Source of the DNA: DATFRX01 sp035630615
GTDB taxonomy: Bacteria; Actinomycetota; Actinomycetes; Propionibacteriales; Nocardioidaceae
Length of the DNA stretch: 64,000 nt
Direction of reading: 5' to 3'
Assembly: GCA_035630615.1 (NCBI GenBank)
Contig: DASQKI010000025.1
Location: forward strand, 1-64,000
Positions 43,038 through 52,898 of this stretch are shown in pieces. The translations under genes were made by a program, and so were the position numbers. Position 1 is the first letter of the stretch. Every line of letters starts with the position of its first letter. The notes beneath the pieces are model-generated. The model did not search any database. It was not told the origin of the DNA and was given only the letters and a program-made list of their open reading frames with translations.

Positions 43038-46000
43038 ATGTCGAGCTCCGACTCGTTTGTGCATCTGCACGTCCACACCGAGTACTCCATGCTCGACGGA
43101 GCCGCCCGGCTGGGTGAGCTTTTCGACAAGACCGCCGAGCTCGGCATGCCGGCCCTCGCGATGACCGACCACGGCAACGTGTTCGGGGCCTACGACTTCT
43201 ATTCCAAGGCCCGGGCGGCCGGAGTCAAACCGATCATCGGGTCCGAGCTCTACGTCACGCCCGGCACGCACCGCTCCGAGCGGAAGCGGGTGCGTTGGGC
43301 CGAGGGCGGCGAGGACGACGTGTCCGGCGGCGGGGCGTTCACTCACATGACCGTGCTGGCCGAGACCACGGCCGGCATGCACAACCTCTTCCGGTTGTCG
43401 AGCCGGGCGAGCCTCGAGGGCTTCTTCTACAAGCCGCGGGCCGACCGCGAGCTGCTCGCGGAGTACGCCGAGGGTCTGATCGCCACGACGGGGTGCCCGT
43501 CCGGCGAGGTGCAGACCTGGCTGCGGATCGGCGACTACGAAAAGGCACGGGCGTCGGCAGCGGAGTTCCAGGACATCTTCGGGGCGGGCAACTACTTCGT
43601 CGAGCTGATGGAGCACGGGCTCGACATCGAGGCCCGGGTACGCGACGGGTTGCTTCGACTCGCCCGCGACCTCGACCTGCCGATGATCGCGACCAACGAC
43701 CTGCACTACACCCACCAGGGCGACGACAAGGCGCACGAGGTCCTGCTGTGCGTGCAGTCCGGCAAGACCTTGGCCGACCCCAACCGGTTCAAGCTCGACG
43801 GCAACGACTACTACGTCAAGTCGCCACAGGAGATGCGGGCCCTGTGGGAGGACAAGTTCGATCTCAAGGAGGCGTGCGACAACACCCTGCTCATCGCCGA
43901 GCGCTGCAACGTGGAGTTCACCGAGGGCGAGGGCCGGTTCATGCCGCGCTACCCCTGCCCGCCGGGCGAGGACGAGACGTCGTGGTTCGTCAAGGAGGTC
44001 GAAAAGGGGCTGCGTGAGCGTTACCCCGACGGCATCTCCGACGCCGTCCGGTCGCGCGCCGACTTCGAGGTCGAGGTCATCCTCGGCAAGGGATATCCCG
44101 GCTACTTCCTCGTCGTCGCCGACTTCATGCAATGGGCCAAGGAGCGTGGGATCCGGACCGGCGTGCGGGGCTCCGGCGCGGGCTCCATGTGCGCCTACGC
44201 GCTGCGGATCACCGATCTCGACCCGCTCGAATACAAGCTCACCTTCGAGCGGTTCCTGAACCCCGAACGCCCGTCCATGCCCGACTTCGACGTCGATTTC
44301 GACGAGCGTCGGCGTGGCGAGGTGATCCGCTACGTCAGCGAGAAGTACGGCTCGGACCGGGTCGCGCAGATCGTCACCTACGGCACGATCAAGGCCAAGC
44401 AGGCGGTGAAGGACTCGTCACGCGTGCTCGGCTATCCCTTCGCCATCGGCGAGCGGATCACCAAGGCGATGCCGCCTCCGGTGATGGGCAAGGACGTGCC
44501 GCTGTCCAAGGTCTTCGACCCCGAGCACGGTCGATACCACGAGGGTGGCGAGTTCCGGGCGCTCTACGAGTCCGACCCCGACGTACGCAAGGTCGTCGAC
44601 ACCGCCAAGGGCCTCGAGGGACTGAAGCGGCAGTGGGGGGTCCACGCCGCTGGCGTGATCATGGCCTCGGAGCCGCTGCTCGACATCGTCCCGATCATGA
44701 AGCGCGAGCAGGACGGCGCGATCATCACGCAGTTCGACTACCCGACCTGTGAGCAGCTCGGGCTGGTCAAGATGGACTTCCTGGGGCTGCGCAACCTGAC
44801 GGTCCTGGGCGACGCGGTGCAAAACGTCAAGCTCAATCGCGACGTCGAGCTCGACCTGGACGCTCTCGGGGCCGATCCGACCGACCCCGCCGCCTACGAG
44901 CTGCTCAGCCGCGGAGACACGCTCGGGGTCTTCCAGCTGGACGGTTCCGGCACCCGGCAGCTGCTGCGCCAGATGCGGCCGAAGCGGATCCAAGACATCA
45001 TGGCGACGATCGCGCTCTACCGACCCGGCCCGATGGGAATCAACTCCCACACCAACTACGCCCTCCGCCGCAGTGGCAACCAGGACGTGACCTATCCGCA
45101 TCCGGAGGTGGCCGAAGCACTCGAGCCCGTGCTGGCCGACAACTACGGCCTGATCGTCTACCAGGAGGACGTGATCGAGGTCGCTCGGCTGCTTGCCGGC
45201 TACACCCTCGGACGCGCCGACATGCTGCGCCGTGCGATGGGCAAGAAAAAGAAGGAGGTGCTCGACGCCGAGTACGCCCCGTTCGAGTCGGGGATGGTCG
45301 AGCGTGGCTTCTCTCGCGAGGCGATCAAGGCCGTCTGGGACGCTCTGATGCCGTTCGCCGACTATGGCTTCGGCAAGGCGCACGCGGCTGCCTACGGGCA
45401 GGTCTCCTACTGGACGGCCTACCTCAAGGCCAACTATCCGGCCGAATACATGGCGGCCGTGCTCACGTCGGTCAAGGACGACAAGGACAAGATGGCGGTC
45501 TACCTCAACGAGTGCCGCCACATGGGCATTCAGGTGTTGCCGCCCGACGTCAACGAGTCCGAGTCCACCTTCACGCCGGTCGGCTCCGACATCCGGTTCG
45601 GCCTGTCGGCGGTCCGCAACGTCGGGACCAACGTTGTGGCGGGCGTCGTCGAGGCTCGGACCGAGCACGGCAAGTTCACCGACTTCAGCGACTTCATGGA
45701 GAAGGTCCCGGTCATGGTCTGCAACAAGCGAGTCATCGAGTCGTTGATCAAGGCCGGCGCCTTCGACTCGCTCGGGCATCGGCGGCGGCCCTTGGTCGCC
45801 GTCCACGAGGCGGCGGTCGACCAGCACGTCGACGTCAAGCGCAACGAGGCGATCGGCCAGGAGTCGTTGTTCGGGGGTCTCGAGGACAGCGCCTTCGGCG
45901 GGCTCACCGTCCAGGTGCCCGACCTCGACGAGTGGGACAAGCAGACCCTGCTGGGCTTCGAGCGCGAGATGCTCGGGCTCTATGTGTCCAGCCACCCCCT

Positions 46001-46580
46001 GCTCGGCCTCGAGCACGTGCTCGCATCGGTGAGCGACTGCTCCATCGGCACCCTGATCGCCGACGAGTCGCGCCCGGACAACTCCACGGTGGCCGTCGCC
46101 GGCCTCATCACGGCCGTGCAGCGCAAGATCACGCGCAAGGGCGACACCTGGGCGATCGCGACCCTCGAAGACCTCGAGGGCAGCGTCGACCTGCTCGTCT
46201 TTCCCTCCACCTATCAGGCAAGCGCCCCGCTCCTCATCGAGGACAGCCTCGTGCTCGCCAAGGGGCGGCTGCGCCGCGGTGACGACTCCCCGGACATCAG
46301 CGCCACCGAGATCAGCCAGATCGACCAGGCGCGAGAAGCCAGTCGACCGATCGTGATCTCGTTGGCCGCCAACCGGTGCACTCCGCCAGTCGTCGACCAG
46401 CTCAAGGAGATCCTCGCGACCCATCCCGGAGCAGCCGAGGTCCACCTGCGGCTGACGACGCCGAGCACGACCAAGGTGCTTCGACTCGACGACCGGCTCC
46501 GGGTCGCACCCACGCCGGCCCTGATGGCCGACCTGAAGGCGCTGCTGGGGCCGACCTGCCTCAGCGCCGGACGCACGTAG
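43038..46580 (+). CDS. dnaE: DNA polymerase III alpha subunit DnaE1
   Basis: 1180 residues. An N-terminal PHP domain (FVHLHVHTEYSMLDG, AMTDHGN) precedes the polymerase core with PDFDVDF at 415-421 (catalytic acids) and the fingers KKKKEVLD...YGFGKAHAAAYG. An OB fold (TVAVAGLITAVQRKITRKGDTWAIATLEDLEG) and C-terminal domain follow. The PHP metal ligands look complete, consistent with actinobacterial DnaE1 proofreading. GAGGAGG precedes the ATG by about 12 bases. It is the replicative polymerase. Confidence 0.97.
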   Translation: MSSSDSFVHLHVHTEYSMLDGAARLGELFDKTAELGMPALAMTDHGNVFGAYDFYSKARAAGVKPIIGSELYVTPGTHRSERKRVRWAEGGEDDVSGGGAFTHMTVLAETTAGMHNLFRLSSRASLEGFFYKPRADRELLAEYAEGLIATTGCPSGEVQTWLRIGDYEKARASAAEFQDIFGAGNYFVELMEHGLDIEARVRDGLLRLARDLDLPMIATNDLHYTHQGDDKAHEVLLCVQSGKTLADPNRFKLDGNDYYVKSPQEMRALWEDKFDLKEACDNTLLIAERCNVEFTEGEGRFMPRYPCPPGEDETSWFVKEVEKGLRERYPDGISDAVRSRADFEVEVILGKGYPGYFLVVADFMQWAKERGIRTGVRGSGAGSMCAYALRITDLDPLEYKLTFERFLNPERPSMPDFDVDFDERRRGEVIRYVSEKYGSDRVAQIVTYGTIKAKQAVKDSSRVLGYPFAIGERITKAMPPPVMGKDVPLSKVFDPEHGRYHEGGEFRALYESDPDVRKVVDTAKGLEGLKRQWGVHAAGVIMASEPLLDIVPIMKREQDGAIITQFDYPTCEQLGLVKMDFLGLRNLTVLGDAVQNVKLNRDVELDLDALGADPTDPAAYELLSRGDTLGVFQLDGSGTRQLLRQMRPKRIQDIMATIALYRPGPMGINSHTNYALRRSGNQDVTYPHPEVAEALEPVLADNYGLIVYQEDVIEVARLLAGYTLGRADMLRRAMGKKKKEVLDAEYAPFESGMVERGFSREAIKAVWDALMPFADYGFGKAHAAAYGQVSYWTAYLKANYPAEYMAAVLTSVKDDKDKMAVYLNECRHMGIQVLPPDVNESESTFTPVGSDIRFGLSAVRNVGTNVVAGVVEARTEHGKFTDFSDFMEKVPVMVCNKRVIESLIKAGAFDSLGHRRRPLVAVHEAAVDQHVDVKRNEAIGQESLFGGLEDSAFGGLTVQVPDLDEWDKQTLLGFEREMLGLYVSSHPLLGLEHVLASVSDCSIGTLIADESRPDNSTVAVAGLITAVQRKITRKGDTWAIATLEDLEGSVDLLVFPSTYQASAPLLIEDSLVLAKGRLRRGDDSPDISATEISQIDQAREASRPIVISLAANRCTPPVVDQLKEILATHPGAAEVHLRLTTPSTTKVLRLDDRLRVAPTPALMADLKALLGPTCLSAGRT

Positions 46581-46583
46581 GCT
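46578..46583 (+). promoter_or_regulatory. Candidate -10 for the DUF2567-like gene
   Basis: TAGGCT overlaps the dnaE stop and would start a leader of about 21 bases containing GGAGGAGAGC before the GTG at 46611. No -35 visible. Confidence 0.35.
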
Positions 46584-46610
46584 CTTCTTATCAGTCGGAG
46601 GAGAGCAGGC

Positions 46611-47225
46611 GTGCACGACATCGATCCCGCCGAGCGGCGGCCGTCGGCGGCCTACCCGCTGTCTTGGCAAGAGGCGCGGGAGGCCGCCTGGACCGCCGAT
46701 CTCGCCGGTCCGCCCGCGGTTCAGGTCGTGCGGGCCATCGTCGTCACGTGTGTCGCTTTTGTCATGGCCGGCGTCATCGCAGGCTGGCTGTGGGTCCAGT
46801 GGGCCGACCCGCCGACCTTCCAGGTGCTCAAGACCACGGCCGTCATGGGCGAAGAGGAGGCCGGCCGACAGTTCGGTGTCGACGTGACGTTTGCCCTGGT
46901 CGGGCTCGGGCTCGCCGTCCCCCTGGGCTTTCTCGCTGGCTGGCGCTGGCATCGGGTCGGCTGGCCGCTGGTCGTCGGCGCCGCGGCCAGTGCCGGGCTG
47001 GCCGCGGTCATCGGCTGGCGGCTCGGCATCATGTGGGGGCCTGGCGACCCGGCCGGGGAGTGGCGCTCGGCGCAGGTCGGTGACCAGGTGCCCGAACAGC
47101 TGGCCATGCACGCGAAAGGCCTGCTCCTGGTCTGGCCGATCGGTGCGCTGGCCGGCCTGATCCTGGCCGTTCTGGTGTTTTCACGGCCGTTGCGCCCGCG
47201 TCCTTACGGCGGCCGAATCGGCTAA
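46611..47225 (+). CDS. Four-helix membrane protein (DUF2567-like), function unknown
   Basis: 204 residues with four hydrophobic helices at about 43-66, 101-121, 128-146 and 178-198. A charged, Arg/Pro-containing N-terminus precedes them. Between helices 1 and 2 is a polar segment with PPTFQVLKTTAVMGEEEAGRQ. GTG 46611 has GGAGGAGAG 7 bases upstream. It resembles actinobacterial DUF2567 proteins in topology, but I am not certain of the family. Confidence 0.75.
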   Translation: MHDIDPAERRPSAAYPLSWQEAREAAWTADLAGPPAVQVVRAIVVTCVAFVMAGVIAGWLWVQWADPPTFQVLKTTAVMGEEEAGRQFGVDVTFALVGLGLAVPLGFLAGWRWHRVGWPLVVGAAASAGLAAVIGWRLGIMWGPGDPAGEWRSAQVGDQVPEQLAMHAKGLLLVWPIGALAGLILAVLVFSRPLRPRPYGGRIG

Positions 47226-47316
47226 CCTCGTGGCGCCGCCTGACCGGGGTGGGAACTTCTCGCCGGTTATCGGCATCGAAGGCTGTGACGTTCATACAGC
47301 AGTAAGGGGACCTCGC

Positions 47317-49086
47317 GTGTCGACCAACCAGCCACCGCCGAGCGGCCCGTGGGAGCCGCCTCCGCCAGGTCCGCCGCCGGGCCCCGGCGGGCCGCCGCCC
47401 GGTATGGGTGGACCGCCGCCCGGTATGGGTGGACCGCCGCCGGGCATGGGTGGACCGCCCAACGGACCCGGCTGGACCCAGCCTGAATGGGTCGGACCAG
47501 GGGGACCGCCGCCGCGTCGACGCCGGCGCGGCATTGTCATCGGCGCGATCGGGGCCGCCTTCGCGATCATCGTGGGCGGAGGGGCATTCGCGGCCTATCA
47601 ATACCTCAGCGGCGGTGGCCCGCAGCCGGCCGAAGCGCTGCCGAGCAACACGGTCGCCTACATGCGCATCGACCTGGATCCCTCGGCCAGCCAGAAGGTC
47701 AACGCCGTCCGCCTGCTGCGCCGAGTGCCCGAGTTCGAAGAAGCCACCGGCATCAGCAGCGACACCGACGACCTTCGCGAGCTGATGTTCAACGCGATGG
47801 TCGAAGACTCCGACTGCGACCTCTCGTACGAAGACGACATCAAGCCGTGGATCGGCGACCGGGCTGGCCTGGCCGCGGTGCCGGTTGACGACCGGCTGGT
47901 CACGGTGGCGGCCATCCAGGTGAGCGATCAGCAGGCGGCCGAAAACGCCGTCGATGCGATCAAGGAGTGTGGCGTGTCGGCGTCCGCCTTGGAGGGCGCG
48001 AGCGCGGGCCAGGTCGACGTGGTGAGCGGCGGCGCCGGCGGTCTCATGTCCTCGTCCGACGTCGTCGACTCGGCCGACGACAGCGTCGATGTCGACTTCG
48101 TCGGCGACTACATGCTGATCGCCGACGACCCGGAAGCGCTTCCCGGCATCGTCAGCGACGCCGAGTCCAGCCCGCTGTCCGACAGCGGGCAGTTCCAGGC
48201 CGACATGGATGCCCTCGACGGTGAGGGCTTCGCGTCCTACTGGGTCGACGTCGACGGCTTCCGTGAGGCGGCCGAGTCCTCGGGCGGTGTAGCGCCGGGC
48301 GAGTTCGGTCTGGAAGGCGCGCACACCACGTTCGGCGCGATCCGGGCCGGCTCCGACAACATCGAGTTCGTCATGCAGACGACGAGCGACACTGACATCT
48401 CCGCCGACGTGGACAACCCGATCAGCGAGCTGCCGGACACCACGTTGATGGCGGCCTCCGCGTCCGGTGGCGCCGAGCTCGTCGACAACCACTGGGATGA
48501 CGTCCAGACCCTGGTCGAGAGCTTCGGCGGGTCCGATGCCTATGCGGAGATGCTGTCGACCGTGGAGACCGAGACCAGCCTCCGGCTCCCTGACGACCTG
48601 CGGACGATCCTCGGCGACAACATCACGCTCGCCATGGACAGTACGGGGTTGACGCCGGTAAACCTCGAGTCGGAGGATCCGGCCGACTTCTACTTCGGAG
48701 CGCGCCTGACGACCGACCCGGCGGCGATCCAAGACGTCGTCGATCGGATCAACGGCAAGCTCGTCAGTGAGGGCATGTCGAGCGCCCTGATCACCGAGGA
48801 CACCGACGGCTGTCTGGTCGTGGCCAGCAACGAGGACTACGCCGGCATGCTCGCGTCGGGCGGCGACCTCGGCTCATCGGACGGGTTCGAGACGGCCCTC
48901 CCCGACGGATCGGCGTCGACTGTCGCGTTCTACCTCGATTTCGACCGCCTCAGCGACGCGCTGGCGCAAGACGAGTCGGCCGAGGAAGACGTCCTCGACA
49001 CGCTCGAACCGATGCGGTCGCTCGGAAGTAGCCTGACGCAGGTCGACGGCGGCCAGCGTTGGACCACCCGCTTGGTCTTCGACTGA
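47317..49086 (+). CDS. DUF3352 domain membrane-anchored protein
   Basis: 589 residues. The N-terminal 65 residues are Pro/Gly-rich, including three PPPGMGG repeats (21-bp repeats near 47395-47457). An RRRRRG stop-transfer and a helix (about 70-90) follow, then a large extracytoplasmic DUF3352 domain (AEALPSNTVAYMRIDLDPSASQKVNAVRLLRRVPEFEE). It is Asp/Ser-rich and carries no cofactor motif. GTG 47317 is chosen because AGGGGA lies 6 bases upstream; an in-frame GTG at 47230 lacks one. Function unknown. Confidence 0.85.
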   Translation: MSTNQPPPSGPWEPPPPGPPPGPGGPPPGMGGPPPGMGGPPPGMGGPPNGPGWTQPEWVGPGGPPPRRRRRGIVIGAIGAAFAIIVGGGAFAAYQYLSGGGPQPAEALPSNTVAYMRIDLDPSASQKVNAVRLLRRVPEFEEATGISSDTDDLRELMFNAMVEDSDCDLSYEDDIKPWIGDRAGLAAVPVDDRLVTVAAIQVSDQQAAENAVDAIKECGVSASALEGASAGQVDVVSGGAGGLMSSSDVVDSADDSVDVDFVGDYMLIADDPEALPGIVSDAESSPLSDSGQFQADMDALDGEGFASYWVDVDGFREAAESSGGVAPGEFGLEGAHTTFGAIRAGSDNIEFVMQTTSDTDISADVDNPISELPDTTLMAASASGGAELVDNHWDDVQTLVESFGGSDAYAEMLSTVETETSLRLPDDLRTILGDNITLAMDSTGLTPVNLESEDPADFYFGARLTTDPAAIQDVVDRINGKLVSEGMSSALITEDTDGCLVVASNEDYAGMLASGGDLGSSDGFETALPDGSASTVAFYLDFDRLSDALAQDESAEEDVLDTLEPMRSLGSSLTQVDGGQRWTTRLVFD

Positions 49087-49088
49087 GC

Positions 49089-49126
49089 GTCGACGGGCCG
49101 ACCAGCGACGCCTGGTCGGCCCCGAC
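49089..49126. terminator. Strong bidirectional terminator hairpin
   Basis: GGGCCGACCAG 49095-49105 pairs perfectly with CTGGTCGGCCC 49112-49122 around a 6-base loop. GTCG 49089-49092 and CGAC 49123-49126 extend it. It separates the convergent DUF3352 and LON-domain genes. Confidence 0.75.
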
Positions 49127-49144
49127 GGTGGGATCTAACCGAAT

Positions 49145-49819
49145 CTAGTTCGGCGACCAGCCGGTCCGGGCCAACCGCGTCGCCGGGAGGCTGGCCACGG
49201 CCTGCATCGCGGCGAGTTCGGCGCGAAGCATGAGCGTCAGGCGCTGCAGGCGGTCGGCGGCGTCGGCTGCCTCGAGAAGCAGTTGCCGCTCTCGCAGGGG
49301 CAGAGTGGCCACGGTCGCCAGGGCGTACGAAAGCGGCAGTGGCTCGGCCGGTAGGTCCGCGCCCGCGAGGTCCGCACCGCCGTGGGTGGCCACCAGATGG
49401 CGATAGGCCTCGAACGCGGTCCGTGCGGCTGTCGCCGCCTCGACCGCCCGGGGACCGTCGACCTCGGCCGGATAGGCAACCGCGGCCAGCGGCTCGTCAC
49501 GGCGCTCAGAGACCAAGCGCTCGACCCGGATCCGCCGCTGCCCGACGAGTTCGACGTCCCAGCTGCCGTCGGAGCGCGATGTCGCCTCGGCGACCAGCGC
49601 TTCGCACCCCACTCGATGGGCCGACTGTCGCCCATGCCGACGTCCGACCTGATAACCCTCACGGATCGCGACCACGCCGAGAAGGCGCTGCGGCAGCGGG
49701 TCCGACCCGGCCAGCCCCTCGATGACCGCGCTCAGCCGAGGCTCGACCACATGGACCGGCAGGCGCATGCCCGGAAAGAGCACGGAGTCGAGCGGGAAGA
49801 TGCGCAGCGTGGTGACCAC
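49145..49819 (-). CDS. LON N-terminal substrate-binding domain protein
   Basis: 224 residues. It consists of the LON substrate-binding domain alone: LRIFPLDSVLFPGMRLPVHVVEPR at the start, then LGVVAIREGYQVGR and a helical C-terminal half with repeated LPLRERQLLLEAADAADRLQRL. No AAA or protease domain. The GTG at 49819 gives (M)VTTLRIFPLD and sits 7 bases after TACGGT. Such stand-alone proteins may be adaptors; partner unknown. Confidence 0.88.
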   Translation of the reverse strand: MVTTLRIFPLDSVLFPGMRLPVHVVEPRLSAVIEGLAGSDPLPQRLLGVVAIREGYQVGRRHGRQSAHRVGCEALVAEATSRSDGSWDVELVGQRRIRVERLVSERRDEPLAAVAYPAEVDGPRAVEAATAARTAFEAYRHLVATHGGADLAGADLPAEPLPLSYALATVATLPLRERQLLLEAADAADRLQRLTLMLRAELAAMQAVASLPATRLARTGWSPN

Positions 49820-49826
49820 ACCTTCG

Positions 49827-49832
49827 ACCGTA
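49827..49832 (-). promoter_or_regulatory. Leaderless promoter -10 of the LON-domain gene
   Basis: TACGGT reads from 49832 to 49827 on the minus strand, 7 bases before the GTG at 49819. No Shine-Dalgarno precedes that GTG. Confidence 0.5.
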
Positions 49833-49888
49833 CTGCGTGCCGTCGGCTCTCCTGGTGGACATGATGGGCCCGGGGATGTCTCGCTTCG

Positions 49889-49894
49889 TAGACT
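49889..49894 (+). promoter_or_regulatory. Leaderless hisD promoter -10
   Basis: TAGACT ends 6 bases before the hisD GTG. The intervening bases GACCGG are not a ribosome binding site at usable spacing. The transcript should begin at the start codon, so there is no leader peptide attenuator for the his genes. Confidence 0.65.
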
Positions 49895-49900
49895 GACCGG

Positions 49901-51211
49901 GTGATTCGCCGCCTCGATCTCCGTGCTACCGGGCTCGCAGCGGCGCCAGTGCCGACGGTCGTTCCGCGTGCCGGCGCCGCCGCCGACGACGTCGTCGAGA
50001 CGGTGCGCCAGGTGTGCGACGACGTGCGCGACCGTGGGATCGAGGCGATCGTCGAGGCGTCGCGGCGCTATGACGGCGTCGAGCAGGCGGACATCGCGGT
50101 CCCGCGTGACGTCATCGAAGCGGCGCTCGAGCGACTCGACCCGGACGTCCGGCGTGGCCTGGAGGAGTCGATCGGCCGACTGCGTCGCACCTGCGAGGCC
50201 GAGCGCGAACGCGATGTCGTCACCGAGGTCGTGCCGGGGGGCACCGTACGTCGACGCATCGTCCCGATTGGCCGGGTCGGCCTCTACGTGCCGGGTGGTC
50301 TCGCTCCGTTGGTGTCGAGCGTCGTCATGAACGCCGTGCCGGCCCAGGTGGCGGGCGTGCCGTCGATCGCCGTGGCCAGCTCGCCGCAACGTGAACACGA
50401 CGGCTGGCCGCACCCGACGATCCTGGCCGCCTGCGCCCTGCTGGGTCTCGACGAGGTTTATGCGGTCGGCGGTGCCCAGGCGGTCGCGATGTTCGCCTAC
50501 GGGGCCGGGCCGTGTCGACCGGTCGACCTGGTCGCCGGACCCGGCAACAGCTACGTCGTCGCCGCCAAGCGGTTGCTCAAGGGGCGGATCGGCATCGACT
50601 CTGAGGCCGGTCCGACCGAGATCGCGATCCTCGCCGACGGCGGTGCCGACCCAGCCGGCGTCGCGGCCGACCTGATCAGCCAGGCCGAACACGGTCCGAC
50701 GTCGGCGAGTGTGCTCGTGACCGACAGCGAGTCGCTGGTCGATGGAGTCGCCGTTGAGCTCGATCGACAGGTCGCTGCCACCAAACACCGCGAGCGGATC
50801 AAGGCCGCGCTGTCCGGCGAGCAGTCCGCGGTGGTGCTCGTCGACGACCTGGAGCAGGGGCTCGCCGTCATCGACGCCTACGCGCCCGAGCACCTCGAGA
50901 TCCACGCCGCCGACGCGGGTGACGTCGCTATGCGGGTACGCAACGCGGGTGCGATCTTCGTCGGACAGTGGGCGCCGGTCTCGCTCGGCGACTACTGCGC
51001 GGGCTCCAACCACGTGCTGCCCACCGGCGCCTGCGCCTGCCACTCGTCGGGCCTGACGGTCCGGTCGTTCAGCAAGACGGTGCAGGTCGTGACCTGGAGC
51101 GAGGCGGCGCTGCGGGCGTCGCGGGACAATGTCGTCGCGCTCGCCGAGGCCGAGGACCTGCCCGCCCACGGCGCTGCGCTGCGGATCCGGGTCGACGACG
51201 GGACACCGTGA
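49901..51211 (+). CDS. hisD: Histidinol dehydrogenase
   Basis: 436 residues. RRRIVPIGRVGLYVPGGLAPLVSSVVMNAVPA, VYAVGGAQAVAMFAYG, DLVAGPGNSYV, EAGPTEI and SQAEHGP (zinc and catalytic residues) plus SAGSNHVLPT-like CAGSNHVLPTG are intact. It performs the last two oxidations to histidine. First gene of the his cluster. Confidence 0.97.
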   Translation: MIRRLDLRATGLAAAPVPTVVPRAGAAADDVVETVRQVCDDVRDRGIEAIVEASRRYDGVEQADIAVPRDVIEAALERLDPDVRRGLEESIGRLRRTCEAERERDVVTEVVPGGTVRRRIVPIGRVGLYVPGGLAPLVSSVVMNAVPAQVAGVPSIAVASSPQREHDGWPHPTILAACALLGLDEVYAVGGAQAVAMFAYGAGPCRPVDLVAGPGNSYVVAAKRLLKGRIGIDSEAGPTEIAILADGGADPAGVAADLISQAEHGPTSASVLVTDSESLVDGVAVELDRQVAATKHRERIKAALSGEQSAVVLVDDLEQGLAVIDAYAPEHLEIHAADAGDVAMRVRNAGAIFVGQWAPVSLGDYCAGSNHVLPTGACACHSSGLTVRSFSKTVQVVTWSEAALRASRDNVVALAEAEDLPAHGAALRIRVDDGTP

Positions 51212-52281
51212 ACGACGAGTTGCCGCTGCGACCCGAGCTGCGTGGTCTCGAGCCCTACGGGGCGCCGCAGCTCGACGTGCCGGTGCGGCTCAACACCAAC
51301 GAAAACCCCTATCCGCCGAGTCCGTCGTTCGTCGCCGACGTTGCGGCGTCCGCTGCCGACGTCGCTGCGGGCCTCAATCGCTATCCCGACCGGGAGGCCG
51401 CCGCGCTGCGAGCCGATCTGGCGGCCTACCTCGGCTACGGGCTGACCGGAGACCGTGTGTGGGCCGCCAACGGCTCCAACGAGATCATGCTCCAACTGCT
51501 GCAGGCCTTCGGTGGCCCCGGTCGAACCGCGCTGTCGTTCGCGCCGACGTACTCGATGTATCCGGAGTATGCCCGCGACACCCATACCCGCTGGGTCACC
51601 GGACGCCGGGCCGAGGACTTAACCGTCGATGTCGAGTCGGCGGTGGCCCTGATCAAGGCGGAGCAGCCGTCGATCGTGCTGCTGACCTCGCCCAACAACC
51701 CGACCGGCACCGCCCTGCCGCTCGAACAGATCGAGGCCGTGTACGCCGCCGCGCCGGGCATGGTCGTCGTCGACGAGGCGTACGCGGAGTTTCGCCACCC
51801 GGAAACGCCGAGCGCGCTGCAGCTGCTGCCGGGCCGACCGCGACTGGTCGTGACGCGAACGATGAGCAAGGCCTTCGCCCTGGCCGGGGCCCGGCTCGGC
51901 TACCTGGCGGCTGATCCGGCGGTCGTCGACGCGGTGCGGATCGTACGGCTGCCCTACCACCTGTCCTCGTTGAGCCAGGCGGTCGCACGGGTCGCTCTCC
52001 GGCATGCCGACGACCTGCTGGGCGCGGTCGACAAGCTGCGCGCCCAGCGCGACGACCTGGTCACCGACCTGCGCGGCCTCGACTTCGAGGTGTGCGACTC
52101 CGATGCCAACTTCGTGTTGTTCGGCGTCTTCGACGATCGCCATGCCGTCTGGCAGGGCCTGCTCGACCGGGGCGTGCTGATCCGCGAGACTGGACCGCCC
52201 GGATGGCTACGGGTGTCGATGGGCCGACCGGAGGAGATGGCGGCGTTCTTGAACGCGTTACGAGAGGTGACCAGCCGGTGA
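51208..52281 (+). CDS. hisC: Histidinol-phosphate aminotransferase
   Basis: 357 residues, fold-type I PLP enzyme. RLNTNENPYPPSP, ANGSNEIM, SPNNPTGT, VVVDEAYAEF and the PLP-lysine block TMSKAFALAGARLGY are present. GTG 51208 overlaps the hisD stop (GTGA). It makes histidinol phosphate from imidazole-acetol phosphate. Confidence 0.96.
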   Translation: MNDELPLRPELRGLEPYGAPQLDVPVRLNTNENPYPPSPSFVADVAASAADVAAGLNRYPDREAAALRADLAAYLGYGLTGDRVWAANGSNEIMLQLLQAFGGPGRTALSFAPTYSMYPEYARDTHTRWVTGRRAEDLTVDVESAVALIKAEQPSIVLLTSPNNPTGTALPLEQIEAVYAAAPGMVVVDEAYAEFRHPETPSALQLLPGRPRLVVTRTMSKAFALAGARLGYLAADPAVVDAVRIVRLPYHLSSLSQAVARVALRHADDLLGAVDKLRAQRDDLVTDLRGLDFEVCDSDANFVLFGVFDDRHAVWQGLLDRGVLIRETGPPGWLRVSMGRPEEMAAFLNALREVTSR

Positions 52282-52898
52282 GCGAAAACAGCCGGAGCAG
52301 TCGACGCGACCGGACGACGTCCGAGTCGAGCGTGACGGTGGAGCTCGACATCGACGGCACGGGAATCGCCGACGTCGCGACCGGGGTCGGCTTCTACGAC
52401 CACATGCTCGAGTCGTTTGCCCGCCACGCCTTGTTCGACCTGACCGTCCGGGCCAAGGGCGACACTCACGTCGACGCACACCACACCGTCGAAGACGTCG
52501 CGATCACGCTCGGCCAGGCCCTCGACGAGGCGCTGGCCGACAAGCGCGGCATCCGACGGTTCGGCGACGCGCTCGTGCCGCTCGACGAGGCGCTCGTGCA
52601 ATGCGCCGTCGACGTCGCGGGCCGGCCCTACTGCGCCCACACCGGTGAGCCGGCCGGTCAGGAGAACGTCGCGATCGGCGACGGGTACGTCGGGTCGCTG
52701 ACTCGGCACGTGTTCGAGTCGCTGGTCGCCAACGCGCGGATCGCCCTGCACGTACGCGTGCTCGCGGGCCGCGATCCGCATCATCTGGTCGAGGCGCAGT
52801 TCAAGGCCGTCGCGCGGGCGCTGCGCGACGCGGTGGCTCTCGATCCGCGCGAGCCGGGCGTACCCAGCACGAAGGGCAGCCTGGGGGAGCGGCCGTGA
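52278..52898 (+). CDS. hisB: Imidazoleglycerol-phosphate dehydratase
   Basis: 206 residues, the single-domain form without a phosphatase. The three metal-ligand blocks are GVGFYDHMLESFARH, DAHHTVEDVAITLG and DPHHLVEAQFKA. GTG 52278 overlaps the hisC stop. Histidinol phosphatase must be encoded elsewhere. Confidence 0.96.
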   Translation: MSENSRSSRRDRTTSESSVTVELDIDGTGIADVATGVGFYDHMLESFARHALFDLTVRAKGDTHVDAHHTVEDVAITLGQALDEALADKRGIRRFGDALVPLDEALVQCAVDVAGRPYCAHTGEPAGQENVAIGDGYVGSLTRHVFESLVANARIALHVRVLAGRDPHHLVEAQFKAVARALRDAVALDPREPGVPSTKGSLGERP